A stretch of 64,000 nt of DNA from JBFMCT01 sp046565765 (GCA_046565765.1 JBKHXX010000053.1:27159-91158); one strand, 5' to 3'; shown: positions 16,934-25,105, counted from the first letter of the stretch. The notes: generated from the letters alone by a model not told the origin. Program-made: numbers and translations.

Positions 16934-17872
16934 ATGTCGTGCATGGAGTACATCGGGAAACCATGGCGCGCCATAGCGGAGCGGCAGTATGGCGCGATCG
17001 GTTACGCACAGCTGCGCGGCGCCGGGATGACTGGCCGCCAGGTGGAGGGGCGGGTGGCGAGCGGCGAACTCGTACCGCTCCATACGGGGGTGTACGGGGT
17101 CGGAGGAGCACAGCCAAGCTGGCATCAGGCGGTGATGGCAGCCTGCCTGGCCACCGGCGGAGTGGCAACGCACCGATGTGCTGCCGCCTTGTGGGGCTTC
17201 CGAGGATGTGAACCAGGCGTAGTCGAGGTGACTCGCTGGCTTCGTCGGCGGGCGGAGGTGCGCGGAGTCCTGTGCCACAAGACGAAGAGGCTCGATCCTG
17301 CCGACGCAGCCGACCGTGAGGGGATCCCCGTGACGAGCCGGGCCCGCACCCTGCTCGATCTCGGGGCCGTGTGCAGGCCGGCCGTCGTCGAGCGCGCCTT
17401 GGAGGGTGCCGTCCATCGAGACCTGGTGACGCTGGCGGAGCTCGACGCCATGTTGCGGCGCGTCGGCGCCCGTGGGCGCAACGGCACCGGCGTGCTCCGG
17501 GAGCTCCTTGAGCGCCGTAGCCCTGGCCAGGCCGCGACCGAGAGCCCTCTGGAGGACGACCTCGTCCGGCTGCTCTGGCACGCCAACCTCGAGCCGGAGC
17601 GTCAATGGGTGGTGGCACTTCCCGACGGCCGGCGCCTCCGCCTCGATCTCGCCTTTCCCGGCGCGCGCGTCGCCGTCGAGGTGCAGGGATTCATCTGGCA
17701 CGCCAGCCGTCAGGACCTCCAGCGAGACTGCGACCGGCACAACCTCCTCCGCATCCTCGGCTGGCAGGTCCTGGCGTTCACTGCGCACGACATCCGCCAC
17801 CGGCCTGGCTACACGGTGGAGACGGTCTGGCGAGCGATTCGGGGCGCCTCAACCACGTCCAACGTGGTTTGA
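16934..17872 (+). CDS. AbiEi-like N-terminal / DUF559 (Vsr-like endonuclease fold) protein
   Basis: The 312-aa protein begins with a winged-helix AbiEi-type segment typical of type IV antitoxin-like proteins (QYGAIGYAQLRGAGMTGRQV, about residues 16-35, then LVPLHTGVYGVGG). It ends with a DUF559 domain related to Vsr and restriction-endonuclease folds. Visible nuclease-like elements are E210 in ATESPLEDDL, the LRLDLAFP strand, and VEVQG with E248 and Q250 as possible metal or catalytic residues. Many actinobacteria carry such genes in several copies, and their function is unknown. ATG 16934 was chosen, but the frame is open to a GTG at 16886 inside the left repeat. Its last codons lie in the right repeat. 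Confidence 0.75.
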   Translation: MSCMEYIGKPWRAIAERQYGAIGYAQLRGAGMTGRQVEGRVASGELVPLHTGVYGVGGAQPSWHQAVMAACLATGGVATHRCAAALWGFRGCEPGVVEVTRWLRRRAEVRGVLCHKTKRLDPADAADREGIPVTSRARTLLDLGAVCRPAVVERALEGAVHRDLVTLAELDAMLRRVGARGRNGTGVLRELLERRSPGQAATESPLEDDLVRLLWHANLEPERQWVVALPDGRRLRLDLAFPGARVAVEVQGFIWHASRQDLQRDCDRHNLLRILGWQVLAFTAHDIRHRPGYTVETVWRAIRGASTTSNVV

Positions 17873-17885
17873 ACGCCCCAAAACC
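17835..17885. repeat. Palindromic direct repeat, right copy
   Basis: This is the second 51-bp copy. It has an inner perfect 8-bp stem AACCACGT/ACGTGGTT (17851-17858 with 17862-17869) and an outer GGGGCG/CGCCCC stem. It covers the last codons and stop of the DUF559 gene and lies 978 bp from the left copy. Being palindromic, it could also block transcription from either side between the convergent DUF559 and sugar dehydrogenase genes. Confidence 0.7.
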
Positions 17886-17894
17886 TCCCAAGGG

Positions 17895-19235
17895 TTAGGC
17901 GGGGTCGATCCGGTGGAGGCCGCCGTCGGCGGAGAGGGCGTAGAGCTCGCCCGCACCGTCCTGGCCGAAGGAGGTCAGGGGACGGGCGGTGGCGCCGAAC
18001 GCCCGTTGGTCGACGACCCGGCCCCCGCTCTGGCGCAGGGCCTGGATCTGGCCCACGCAGCGGTCGGCGTACACGTAGGCCCCGACCAGGTCGGGGATCC
18101 GCGAACCCCGGTAGACGTACCCCCCGGTCACCGCGCAGTTCCCGCCCGCCTTGGCGTAGTCGAAGATCGGCGCCACGGCGTTGGAAGGGGCCGCGCCCGA
18201 GTACGTACGGGTGCCCTCCAGCCGGGCCCAGCCGTAGTTCTGCCCGCCCCGGGCCCCCACGGGCGCGTAGTTGACTTCCTCCCGCGCGTTCTGGCCGACG
18301 TCGCCGATCCACAGGTCACCGGTGAGGCGGTCGAAGGAGTAGCGCCACGGGTTGCGCAGCCCGTAGGCCCAGATCTCGGGCCGGGCGTCGCCCTGGTTCA
18401 CGAACGGGTTGTCGGCGGGGACGGTGTAGGCGGAGCCGATGTCGGGACGGGGATCAATCCGCAGCATCTTCCCGAGCAGGGTGTTGAGGCTCTGGCCGTT
18501 GCCCTGGGGGTCGCCGCCTCCACCTCCGTCGCCCAGGCCGATGTAGAGCCGGTCGTCCGGGCCGAAGGCCAGGTGGCCGCCCTTGTTGTTGGCGTAGGGC
18601 TGGTCGACGAAGAGCACCTCCCGCCGGGTGGCCGGGTCGGCGTTGCCGCCCGCCATCGTGAACTCGACGATGTGGGTGTCGTTGTCGGGGTCGGTGTAGT
18701 TGACGTAGAGCCGGCTGCCGTCGGGGGAGAACGCCATGCCCAGCAGCCCGGCGTCGCTGCCGCTGCCCCCCACGTCGCCGCCGATGTCGAGTACGGGCGT
18801 GGCGTCGACCGACCCGCCCCGCAACGCCCGCACCCGGCCGCGGCGCTCGGCCACGTAGATCGCCCCGTCGTTGGCCCGCACCGCCATGGCCACCGGATCG
18901 CTGAACCCGGCCACTCTGGTCAGGCGGATGTCCACGTCGGTGAGCCCCGATTCGGGCGGCGGCGGGGTGGGCGGTGGGGCCGGGGGCGGTGCCGGGGGGC
19001 TGGTCCGAGGCGGTGCCGGCGGAGTGGTGGCCGCAGGGCGGGTCGTCGGGGCCCCGGAGGCGGCCGCGGTCGTGCTCGTGGCGCCCTCCTCCGGGGCCTC
19101 GGTCGAGGAGGGCGCCACCGTGCCCGCCCCGCCGCCGCCGAGCTGGGCGTCTCCGCCGCCACCGTCCCCGCAGGCGGTGGCCAACACGGCCAGTGCCAGC
19201 GCGACCGCCGGGAGCACGCGAGGTCGCACGGCCAC
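17895..19235 (-). CDS. PQQ-dependent sugar (glucose/sorbosone) dehydrogenase lipoprotein
   Basis: The protein has a lipoprotein signal peptide ending in the lipobox LATAC, then an Ala/Pro/Thr-rich spacer of about 70 residues. A six-bladed beta-propeller of the glucose/sorbosone dehydrogenase family (YliI/GSDH) follows. The family signatures are WAYGLRNPWRYSFD followed by GDLWIGDVGQN, and HLAFGPDDRLYIGLGDGG. Relatives oxidise aldose sugars with PQQ outside the membrane. I placed the start at GTG 19235, giving 446 aa. The frame is open to 19271, but that would leave only 2 bp to the divergent apgM-like gene and would add a polar tail before the signal peptide. A palindromic operator-like site lies between the two genes. 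Confidence 0.85.
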   Translation of the reverse strand: MAVRPRVLPAVALALAVLATACGDGGGGDAQLGGGGAGTVAPSSTEAPEEGATSTTAAASGAPTTRPAATTPPAPPRTSPPAPPPAPPPTPPPPESGLTDVDIRLTRVAGFSDPVAMAVRANDGAIYVAERRGRVRALRGGSVDATPVLDIGGDVGGSGSDAGLLGMAFSPDGSRLYVNYTDPDNDTHIVEFTMAGGNADPATRREVLFVDQPYANNKGGHLAFGPDDRLYIGLGDGGGGGDPQGNGQSLNTLLGKMLRIDPRPDIGSAYTVPADNPFVNQGDARPEIWAYGLRNPWRYSFDRLTGDLWIGDVGQNAREEVNYAPVGARGGQNYGWARLEGTRTYSGAAPSNAVAPIFDYAKAGGNCAVTGGYVYRGSRIPDLVGAYVYADRCVGQIQALRQSGGRVVDQRAFGATARPLTSFGQDGAGELYALSADGGLHRIDPA

Positions 19236-19241
19236 CGAGCG

Positions 19242-19260
19242 TACCGACGTTCGGTCGGTA
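19242..19260. promoter_or_regulatory. Palindromic operator-like site between divergent genes
   Basis: TACCGAC (19242-19248) and GTCGGTA (19254-19260) are perfect 7-bp arms around a 5-bp centre. ACCGAC/GTCGGT palindromes of this sort are typical TetR-family operators in actinobacteria. It lies within the 38 bp separating the sugar dehydrogenase start from the ApgM-like start, so a bound repressor could affect both. No TetR gene is visible in the window. Confidence 0.5.
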
Positions 19261-19273
19261 GTCTGCTCCACCG

Positions 19274-20431
19274 ATGAAGTACGTGGTCTGTGTCCCCGAC
19301 GGCGCCGCCGACGAGCCGGTCGACGAGCTGGGCGGGCGGACGCCGCTCGAGGTGGCGGCCATGCCCAACCTGGCGGCGCTGGCGGCGGCCGGTGAGGTCG
19401 GGAGGGCCGCCACCATCCCCCCCGGGTTCCCTCCAGGTAGCGACGTCGGGAACCTCTCCATCCTCGGCTACGACCCCGCCCGCTACCACACCGGCCGGGC
19501 CCCGATCGAGGCAGCTGCCATGGGCCTGCGCCTCGAGCCCGACCAGGTCGCCTACCGCTGCAACCTCGTCACCGTCACCCCCGACGGCACCATGGCCGAT
19601 TTCGCCGGCGGCCACCCCACCACCGAGGCGGCGGCCGAGGCCGTCGCCGCCCTCGACGAGGCGCTGGGCGGCGAGGGCCTGGCCTTCCACGCCGGAGTCC
19701 AGTACCGCCACATCCTGGTGGCGCCCAAGGCCAAGGCCGACGCCCGCTGCGTCCCGCCCCACGACCTCACCGGCAAGCCGGCGGTGCCGCCCACCGGCCC
19801 CTCGGCCGCCTTTCTCACCGACCTGATGGACGCCTCCCGCGACGTCCTGGCCCGCTTCGCGGACCTGGCCGCCACCCAGATCTGGCTCTGGGGACAGGGC
19901 CCCCAGCCCGCCATCCCGGCGTTCAAGGACACCTACGGGCTGGAGGCGCAGCTGGTGTCGGCGGTCGACCTGGTCCGTGGCCTGGGAGCCCTCGCCCGCA
20001 TCCCGGTCGTCACCGTGGAGGGTGCCACCGGCTGGTACGACACCAACTACGAAGGCAAGCGTGACGCCTGCCTGGAGGCCCTGGGGGCAGGGGCCGACCT
20101 GTTCCTCATCCACGTGGAGGCGAGCGACGAGGCCGGCCACGCCGGCGACGTGGCGGCCAAGGTGGAGGCCCTGGAGAACTGGGACCGCCGCATCCTCGGG
20201 GGCCTCGTCGAGGGGCTCGACGACCTCGGGCCCTGGCGGCTGCTCCTGTTGCCCGACCACCCGACGTCGCTGCGCACCCGCACCCACACATCCGACCCGG
20301 TGCCCTACGTGCTGGTCGGCTCGGATCGGGACGGTCCGGGCGGCGTCTACAACGAGATGGCGGTGGCCGGGAGCCCTCCCGTGGCCGGCCACGAGCTGAT
20401 GGCCCGGCTCACCGGGCGCGCGCCGGATTGA
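19274..20431 (+). CDS. ApgM-family phosphomutase, proposed homoserine kinase substitute
   Basis: This 385-aa protein belongs to the alkaline-phosphatase superfamily and resembles archaeal-type cofactor-independent phosphoglycerate mutase. The N-terminus carries the metal-site signature VPDGAAD, and the phosphorylated serine is in PPGSDVGNLSILGYDP (about 54-69). TGRAPIEAAAMG follows, and histidines occur in LIHVEASDEAGH and LPDHPT for the second metal. The bacterial subgroup (TIGR02535) is annotated as a proposed homoserine kinase because it co-occurs with hom and thrC where thrB is missing. That matches this window. The function as kinase or mutase cannot be settled from sequence alone. Confidence 0.8.
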   Translation: MKYVVCVPDGAADEPVDELGGRTPLEVAAMPNLAALAAAGEVGRAATIPPGFPPGSDVGNLSILGYDPARYHTGRAPIEAAAMGLRLEPDQVAYRCNLVTVTPDGTMADFAGGHPTTEAAAEAVAALDEALGGEGLAFHAGVQYRHILVAPKAKADARCVPPHDLTGKPAVPPTGPSAAFLTDLMDASRDVLARFADLAATQIWLWGQGPQPAIPAFKDTYGLEAQLVSAVDLVRGLGALARIPVVTVEGATGWYDTNYEGKRDACLEALGAGADLFLIHVEASDEAGHAGDVAAKVEALENWDRRILGGLVEGLDDLGPWRLLLLPDHPTSLRTRTHTSDPVPYVLVGSDRDGPGGVYNEMAVAGSPPVAGHELMARLTGRAPD

Positions 20432-20445
20432 CGCCCGGGGTCGGG

Positions 20446-20475
20446 TATTCTGTGGTCGGCCGGTAGGCACCGGCC
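20446..20475 (+). promoter_or_regulatory. Probable rho-leader -10 element and initial hairpin
   Basis: TATTCT (20446-20451) preceded by GGG is the best -10 match in the gap after the apgM-like gene. The TTGACG at 20428 is too close (12 bp) to be its -35. From 20458 a perfect 7-bp hairpin GGCCGGT/ACCGGCC (4-nt loop) would form at the very 5' end of the transcript, ahead of two short reading frames and rho. Confidence 0.4.
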
Positions 20476-20488
20476 CTGAGGAGCAAGC

Positions 20489-20578
20489 GTGCGCCGCTCC
20501 TTCCTGGCACCGGCGCTTCTTCACACGATTCCGGCGCACCGCCCTCCCCGCCAATACGTTCCACTCCTCGCGAGGTGA
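20489..20578 (+). CDS. Short leader ORF upstream of rho (29 codons)
   Basis: A GTG preceded by GAGGAG (about 5 nt spacing) opens a 29-codon frame. Its product is basic and proline-rich, with no family match. It ends 3 bp before a second leader ORF. Its position in a roughly 590-nt rho leader suggests a regulatory leader peptide like those used to couple translation with Rho autoregulation. That role is inference from layout. Confidence 0.4.
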   Translation: MRRSFLAPALLHTIPAHRPPRQYVPLLAR

Positions 20579-20581
20579 CCC

Positions 20582-21049
20582 TTGCCGGCACTCGTGGTGG
20601 TGGACGGTCAGCACCGCGATCCCGTGGTGCCGGCTGCCACCTACCGCCCTGTGTTGCTGAACTCCCCGATCGCCGGTACCATGCAGGTGCCATCGTTCGC
20701 CGATTCGGGCGCGGGCGTCCTGGACCACCACGTTCGGGGCTTGGCACGAGATCCCGGAACATCCCGGGCCCGGGTAGTCCTCACCCTCCTCAGGCCCGTC
20801 CCCCTCGAGCCGATCTCCGGTCGACGCGGCTTCCCTGACGTTCCGACGGGGGATCCCGAAGGCGAGTTCGGCGGCACGGTTGGGTCGCCCGAGACCGCAG
20901 TCGGCGACCCCACCCCGTTGCAGTTCGGCGCGGCGGCGATCGAGCCCGGAGCGGGTTTCGACAACAGCGTCGAGCCGCTCCCCGAATCCAGATATCCCAG
21001 CACCCGCAGAGCCCGGGACACCGGCAGCGGGTCAGGAGGCGAGATATGA
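20582..21049 (+). CDS. Second rho-leader ORF (155 codons, unknown product)
   Basis: A TTG with GAGGTGA just upstream opens a 155-codon frame that ends in ATGA, overlapping the rho start codon. Third codon positions are less GC-biased than in neighbouring genes and the product (rich in Pro, Gly, Asp and Arg) has no motif I know, so coding is uncertain. If it is translated, ribosomes would terminate exactly at the rho initiation site and could couple its translation to rho. A conserved homologue upstream of rho in related genomes would settle it. Confidence 0.35.
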   Translation: MPALVVVDGQHRDPVVPAATYRPVLLNSPIAGTMQVPSFADSGAGVLDHHVRGLARDPGTSRARVVLTLLRPVPLEPISGRRGFPDVPTGDPEGEFGGTVGSPETAVGDPTPLQFGAAAIEPGAGFDNSVEPLPESRYPSTRRARDTGSGSGGEI

Positions 21050-23040
21050 GCAGCATGGGCCCCCAGGCGCTGGAGCGCTCCGTGCTCGAGCGCAAGGAGC
21101 GCGACGAGCTGGCCGCCATCGCGGAGGCGATGGGCGTCAAGCCGGGCTCCCGGGCGTCGAAGGCGACCTTGATAGACCAGATCCTGCGCGAGGCGGGCAT
21201 CGAGACCGGCCCCGTCGAGGAGCGACCCAAGCGGTCCCGCGCCCGCACGTCGGCCAACGGCGCCAAGGCAGCCGCCGCGCCGGCCGACTCCGACGCGGCC
21301 GCCGCCGCAACGGACAGCGGCGACACCGCCGGCTCCTCGGGCGAGGGCCAGACCGCCGGTGCCGAGGGGCCGCCGCCGTCCCAGGCCCCCGCCGCCGACA
21401 CCGTGCAGGGCACGCTCGACGTGGCTGCCGACACCCCCGTGCCGACCACCTCCAACGGCGAGGCCCCCGCCTCCGCCGCGGTGGAAGCGGTCGCCAACGC
21501 CCAGGTGCCCGACGTCTCCGACGTGCCCGACGCGCCCTCCACCGATGCCGCTGACAGCCCCCCGGCTGCGGCCTCGGCCACGACCACCGAGGCCCCCGCC
21601 GAGACGGCCCCGGGCGCCTCCCCCCAGGTCGCCGCCCCCGCCCCCCAGCAGCGGTCCGACGACCGTGGCGGGCGCACCGACGACGGCGGCCGGCGTGACG
21701 GCGACGGCCGCAACCGCGACCAGAACCGGGAGCAGAACCGCGACCAGGGCGGCCGCCAGCAGCAGCGTGACGGCGGTGGGCGCAACCAGCAGCAGTTCGA
21801 CGGCTCGGCCGGCGAGCCCGGCAACCGCCGTAGCCGCCGCCGCCGGGGCCGCGACCGCAGCGAGCGCGACATCCAGCAGGACAAGGGCCAGGACCCGTCG
21901 ACCTACTCGGGCGAGCTGGTCGCCGCCGAGGGCCTGCTCGACCTGCGTGACGAGGGCTACGGGTTCCTGCGCACGGGCGGCTACCTGGCCGGGGCCCGCG
22001 ACGCCTACGTCTCGCTGTCCCAGGTCCGCCGCTTCGCCCTGCGCAAGGGCGACTACGTGAAGGGCGCCAGCCGTCCCGCCGGCAGCAACGAGAAGTACCC
22101 GGCGCTCATCCGCATCGACACGGTCAACGACATGACCCCCGAGGAGGCCCGGTCCCGCCCCCGCTTCGAGGACCTGACTCCGCTGTTCCCCGACTCCAAG
22201 CTGCGCCTGGAGGTCGCGGGCGACTCCAACAACATGATCGCCCGCATCGTCGACCTGGTCTCGCCCATCGGCAAGGGCCAGCGCGGCCTGATCGTCAGCC
22301 CCCCCAAGGCGGGCAAGACCACCGTCCTCAAGCAGATCGCCCACTCCATCGAGGCCAACAACCCCGAGGTGAAGCTGTTCGTGCTGCTGGTCGACGAGCG
22401 CCCCGAGGAGGTCACCGACTTCCGCCGTTCGGTCAGGGGGGAGGTCGTCGCCTCGACCTTCGACCGACCCTCCGACGAGCACACCCAGGTGGCCGAGCTC
22501 ACCCTCGAGCGGGCCAAGCGGCTCGTGGAGATGGGCCAGGACGTGGTGATCGTGCTCGACGGCATCACCCGCCTCTCCCGGGCCTACAACCTGGCCGCCC
22601 CCGCCACCGGCCGCATCATGTCCGGCGGCATCGACACCGGCGCCCTCTACCCGCCCAAGCGGTTCTTCGGGGCGGCCCGGAATATCGAGGAGGGCGGGTC
22701 GTTGACGATCCTGGCCACGGCCCTCGTCGAGACCGGCTCGAAGATGGACGAGGTCATCTTCGAGGAGTTCAAGGGCACCGGCAACATGGAGCTCAAGCTC
22801 GACCGCAAGCTCGCCGAGCGGCGCATCTACCCGGCCCTCGACGTCAACGCCAGCTCCACCCGCCAGGAGCAGCTGCTGTTCGAGCGGGGCGAGCTGTCAC
22901 AGGTCTGGAAGCTGCGCCGGGTGCTCAACGCCCTCGAGCCGGGCGCCGGCCTCGAGCTCCTCATGGACAAGATCAAGAGCACCCGCAGCAACGCCGAGTT
23001 CCTCGCCGAGATCGCCAAGGCCCCCACGCCCGCGATCTAG
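21046..23040 (+). CDS. rho: Transcription termination factor Rho
   Basis: The 664-aa hexameric RNA helicase ends Rho-dependent transcripts. It has a SAP-like Rho_N segment (about 5-46) and then an approximately 240-residue disordered insertion rich in Ala, Pro and later Arg, Asp, Gln and Asn, typical of high-GC actinobacteria. The RNA-binding cold-shock-like domain follows (about 285-345, with GYGFLR). The ATPase core has Walker A PPKAGKTT near 421-428, Walker B VVIVLDG and the Q-loop/R-loop region LARRIYPALDV-like (here AERRIYPALDV). The ribosome site AGGAGG is 6 nt before the ATG. The ATG overlaps the preceding leader ORF. Confidence 0.97.
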   Translation: MSSMGPQALERSVLERKERDELAAIAEAMGVKPGSRASKATLIDQILREAGIETGPVEERPKRSRARTSANGAKAAAAPADSDAAAAATDSGDTAGSSGEGQTAGAEGPPPSQAPAADTVQGTLDVAADTPVPTTSNGEAPASAAVEAVANAQVPDVSDVPDAPSTDAADSPPAAASATTTEAPAETAPGASPQVAAPAPQQRSDDRGGRTDDGGRRDGDGRNRDQNREQNRDQGGRQQQRDGGGRNQQQFDGSAGEPGNRRSRRRRGRDRSERDIQQDKGQDPSTYSGELVAAEGLLDLRDEGYGFLRTGGYLAGARDAYVSLSQVRRFALRKGDYVKGASRPAGSNEKYPALIRIDTVNDMTPEEARSRPRFEDLTPLFPDSKLRLEVAGDSNNMIARIVDLVSPIGKGQRGLIVSPPKAGKTTVLKQIAHSIEANNPEVKLFVLLVDERPEEVTDFRRSVRGEVVASTFDRPSDEHTQVAELTLERAKRLVEMGQDVVIVLDGITRLSRAYNLAAPATGRIMSGGIDTGALYPPKRFFGAARNIEEGGSLTILATALVETGSKMDEVIFEEFKGTGNMELKLDRKLAERRIYPALDVNASSTRQEQLLFERGELSQVWKLRRVLNALEPGAGLELLMDKIKSTRSNAEFLAEIAKAPTPAI

Positions 23041-23065
23041 GCGATCTGATAGGAAGGCAGCCACC

Positions 23066-23284
23066 ATGAAGGCCGACATCCACCCCCGCTACGGCGGCGC
23101 CACCGTCCGCTGCTCCTGCGGCAACACCTTCTCCACCGGCTCCACCAAGGGTGAGCTGCGGGTCGAGCTCTGCAACGAGTGCCACCCCTTCTTCACCGGC
23201 AAGCAGAAGCTGGTCGACACCGGTGGCCGCGTCGAGCGCTTCGAGCGCCGCTACGGCGCCCGCAAGACCGCCGCCAAGAAGTAG
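23066..23284 (+). CDS. rpmE: 50S ribosomal protein L31 (zinc-binding type)
   Basis: The 72-aa protein is the C+ form of L31. Cysteines in CSCGN and CNECHPF form the zinc site, and IHPRY and GKQKLVDTGGRVERF are the family signatures. It lies 25 bp after rho, in the rho-rpmE order common in actinobacteria. A basic KTAAKK tail is typical. A GC-rich hairpin follows the stop codon. Confidence 0.97.
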   Translation: MKADIHPRYGGATVRCSCGNTFSTGSTKGELRVELCNECHPFFTGKQKLVDTGGRVERFERRYGARKTAAKK

Positions 23285-23290
23285 GGGACT

Positions 23291-23311
23291 GCACCGGGTG
23301 CGCTCCGGTGC
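23291..23311 (+). terminator. Hairpin after rpmE
   Basis: GCACCGG and CCGGTGC form a perfect 7-bp stem with a 7-nt loop, starting 6 bp after the rpmE stop. There is no T-run, so it may be a weak or Rho-assisted terminator, or a barrier protecting the rpmE 3' end. Confidence 0.35.
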
Positions 23312-23347
23312 TCACCGGCGGCAGCTCAGTTCCGCCCTGCAGGGGGT

Positions 23348-23986
23348 GTGGCTCGGTACGTTGGGGCGGTGATCCTTCCCGCCCGAGGCGAGCCGGTCCC
23401 CCGGGCGGCCCTGGTGGCGGCGGCCGAGGCGCTGCGGGCCGGGCTGGTGGTCGGCATCCCCACCGACACGGTCTACGGGCTGGCCGTCGACCCCACGGTG
23501 CCGGGAGCCACCGACCGCTTGTTCGAGGCCAAGCGGCGGCCCCGCGCCGTCGACCTGCCCGTGCTGGTGGCGACGCCCGAGCAGGCCCTGCTGCTGGCGA
23601 CCGCCGTGCCGGTCGCCGCCACCCGGCTCATGGACCGCTTTTGGCCCGGGCCGGTCACCATCGTCCTGCCCCGCGCCCCGGAGTTCACCGGCGACCTGGG
23701 CGAGGACGAGGCCACCGTGGGCGTGCGCTGCCCCGACCACCCCGTGCCTCGGGCGCTGTGCGCCGAGGTCGGCCCTCTCGCCACCACCAGCGCCAACCGC
23801 CACGGGGAGCCGACCCACGAGACGGCGGCGGCGGTGGAAGACGACCTGGGCGACGCGGTGGCGGTCGTGCTCGACGGGGGGAGGTGCACCGGCAGCCCCT
23901 CCACCGTCGTGGACTGCACGGGGGTGGAGCCGCGGCTGCTGCGCGAGGGCCGGGTGCCCTGGCCCCAGGTGCTGGCCACCATCTAG
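23348..23986 (+). CDS. tsaC: L-threonylcarbamoyladenylate synthase
   Basis: This 212-aa protein of the YrdC/Sua5 family makes threonylcarbamoyl-AMP from threonine, bicarbonate and ATP for the t6A37 modification of tRNAs reading ANN codons. The hallmark is GIPTDTVYGL (about 36-45). KRRPRAVDLPVLVA, FWPGPVTIVL and TTSANRHGEP also match. The C-terminal Sua5 extension is absent, so it is the short TsaC form. The start is GTG 23348, with a GTG at 23369 possible. It lies upstream of prfA and prmC in a translation-linked cluster. Confidence 0.9.
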   Translation: MARYVGAVILPARGEPVPRAALVAAAEALRAGLVVGIPTDTVYGLAVDPTVPGATDRLFEAKRRPRAVDLPVLVATPEQALLLATAVPVAATRLMDRFWPGPVTIVLPRAPEFTGDLGEDEATVGVRCPDHPVPRALCAEVGPLATTSANRHGEPTHETAAAVEDDLGDAVAVVLDGGRCTGSPSTVVDCTGVEPRLLREGRVPWPQVLATI

Positions 23987-24037
23987 CTCCTGCCCGGCCG
24001 CCGTGGCCGGCCACCGGCAGTACCGTGAGGGTCGACG

Positions 24038-25105
24038 ATGATCGAACGCCTGGCCCGGCTCGCAGAGGAGTTCAAGGCCGTCGAGGCCCGCCTGTCGGAC
24101 CCCGCCGTGCTGTCGGACCAGCGCGCCCTCGTGGCTGCGTCCCGGCGCCACAAGGAGCTGGAGCCGATCGTCACCGCCTACCGGCGCTACCTCGCCGCCG
24201 TCGACGACCTGGCCGCGGCCAAGGAGATGCTGGCCGACTCGGCGGGCGACGACCGGCTGTTCCTGCGCGACCAGATCGACGACGCCGAGGCCACCATCGC
24301 CTCCCTCGAGGCCGAGCTGAAGGTGCTGCTGCTCCCCAAAGACCCCAACGACGACAAGAACGTGATCCTCGAGATACGGGGGGCCGAGGGAGGGGAGGAG
24401 GCCAACCTCTTCGCCAAGGACCTGTTCGACATGTACGCCCGCTACGCCGAGCGCCAGGGCTGGAAGCTGGAGGTGCTGGGGGCGGACCCCTCCGACATGG
24501 GTGGGTTCAACGAGGTCACGTTCCTGCTCAAGGGCGACGGGGTGTGGTCCCGGATGAAGCACGAGGCCGGCCCCCACCGGGTTCAACGGGTGCCGGTGAC
24601 CGAGTCCCAGGGCCGGGTGCACACCAGCGCGGCGACGGTCAGCGTGCTCCCCGAGGCGGAGGAAGTCGACGTCCACATCGAGGAGTCCGACCTCAAGATC
24701 GACGTCTACCGCTCCACCGGCCCGGGCGGCCAGAGCGTCAACACCACCGACTCGGCGGTGCGCATCACCCACCTGCCCACCGGGCTGGTGGTGGCCATGC
24801 AGGACGAGAAGAGCCAGATCCAGAACCGGGCCAAGGCCCTGCAGGTGCTGCGGGCCCGGCTGCTCAAGATGGAGCAGGACCGCCAGGCCGCCGAGCTGTC
24901 GGAGGCCCGGCGGGGCCAGATCGGCGGTGGCAGCCGGTCGGAGAAGGTCCGCACCTACAACTACAAGGAGAACCGGATCACCGACCACCGCATCGGCCTC
25001 ACCCTCTACAAGCTCGACAAGGTCCTGATGGGCGAGCTCGACGACCTGGTCGACGCTCTGGCCGCCGACGAGCGGGCCCGCCAGCTGGCGGGGGACGGGA
25101 CGTGA
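24038..25105 (+). CDS. prfA: Peptide chain release factor 1
   Basis: The 355-aa protein releases peptides at UAA and UAG. The tripeptide anticodon motif is PVT in RVPVTESQGRVHTS (about 187-200). This marks RF1 rather than RF2, which has SPF. The catalytic GGQ is in GPGGQSVNTTDSAVR (about 228-242). Helical domain 1 occupies the first 100 residues. It is followed after 10 bp by prmC, whose product methylates the glutamine of this GGQ. Confidence 0.97.
   Translation: MIERLARLAEEFKAVEARLSDPAVLSDQRALVAASRRHKELEPIVTAYRRYLAAVDDLAAAKEMLADSAGDDRLFLRDQIDDAEATIASLEAELKVLLLPKDPNDDKNVILEIRGAEGGEEANLFAKDLFDMYARYAERQGWKLEVLGADPSDMGGFNEVTFLLKGDGVWSRMKHEAGPHRVQRVPVTESQGRVHTSAATVSVLPEAEEVDVHIEESDLKIDVYRSTGPGGQSVNTTDSAVRITHLPTGLVVAMQDEKSQIQNRAKALQVLRARLLKMEQDRQAAELSEARRGQIGGGSRSEKVRTYNYKENRITDHRIGLTLYKLDKVLMGELDDLVDALAADERARQLAGDGT

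Noticed and set aside
16857..17885. Integron attC-like sites
   Set aside because: The repeats are folded like attC, but I see no RYYYAAC/GTTRRRY core sites, and no integrase is present.
20428..20451. Complete TTGACG/TATTCT promoter before the rho leader
   Set aside because: The two hexamers are only 12 bp apart, so they cannot form one sigma-70 promoter. Only the -10 was retained.
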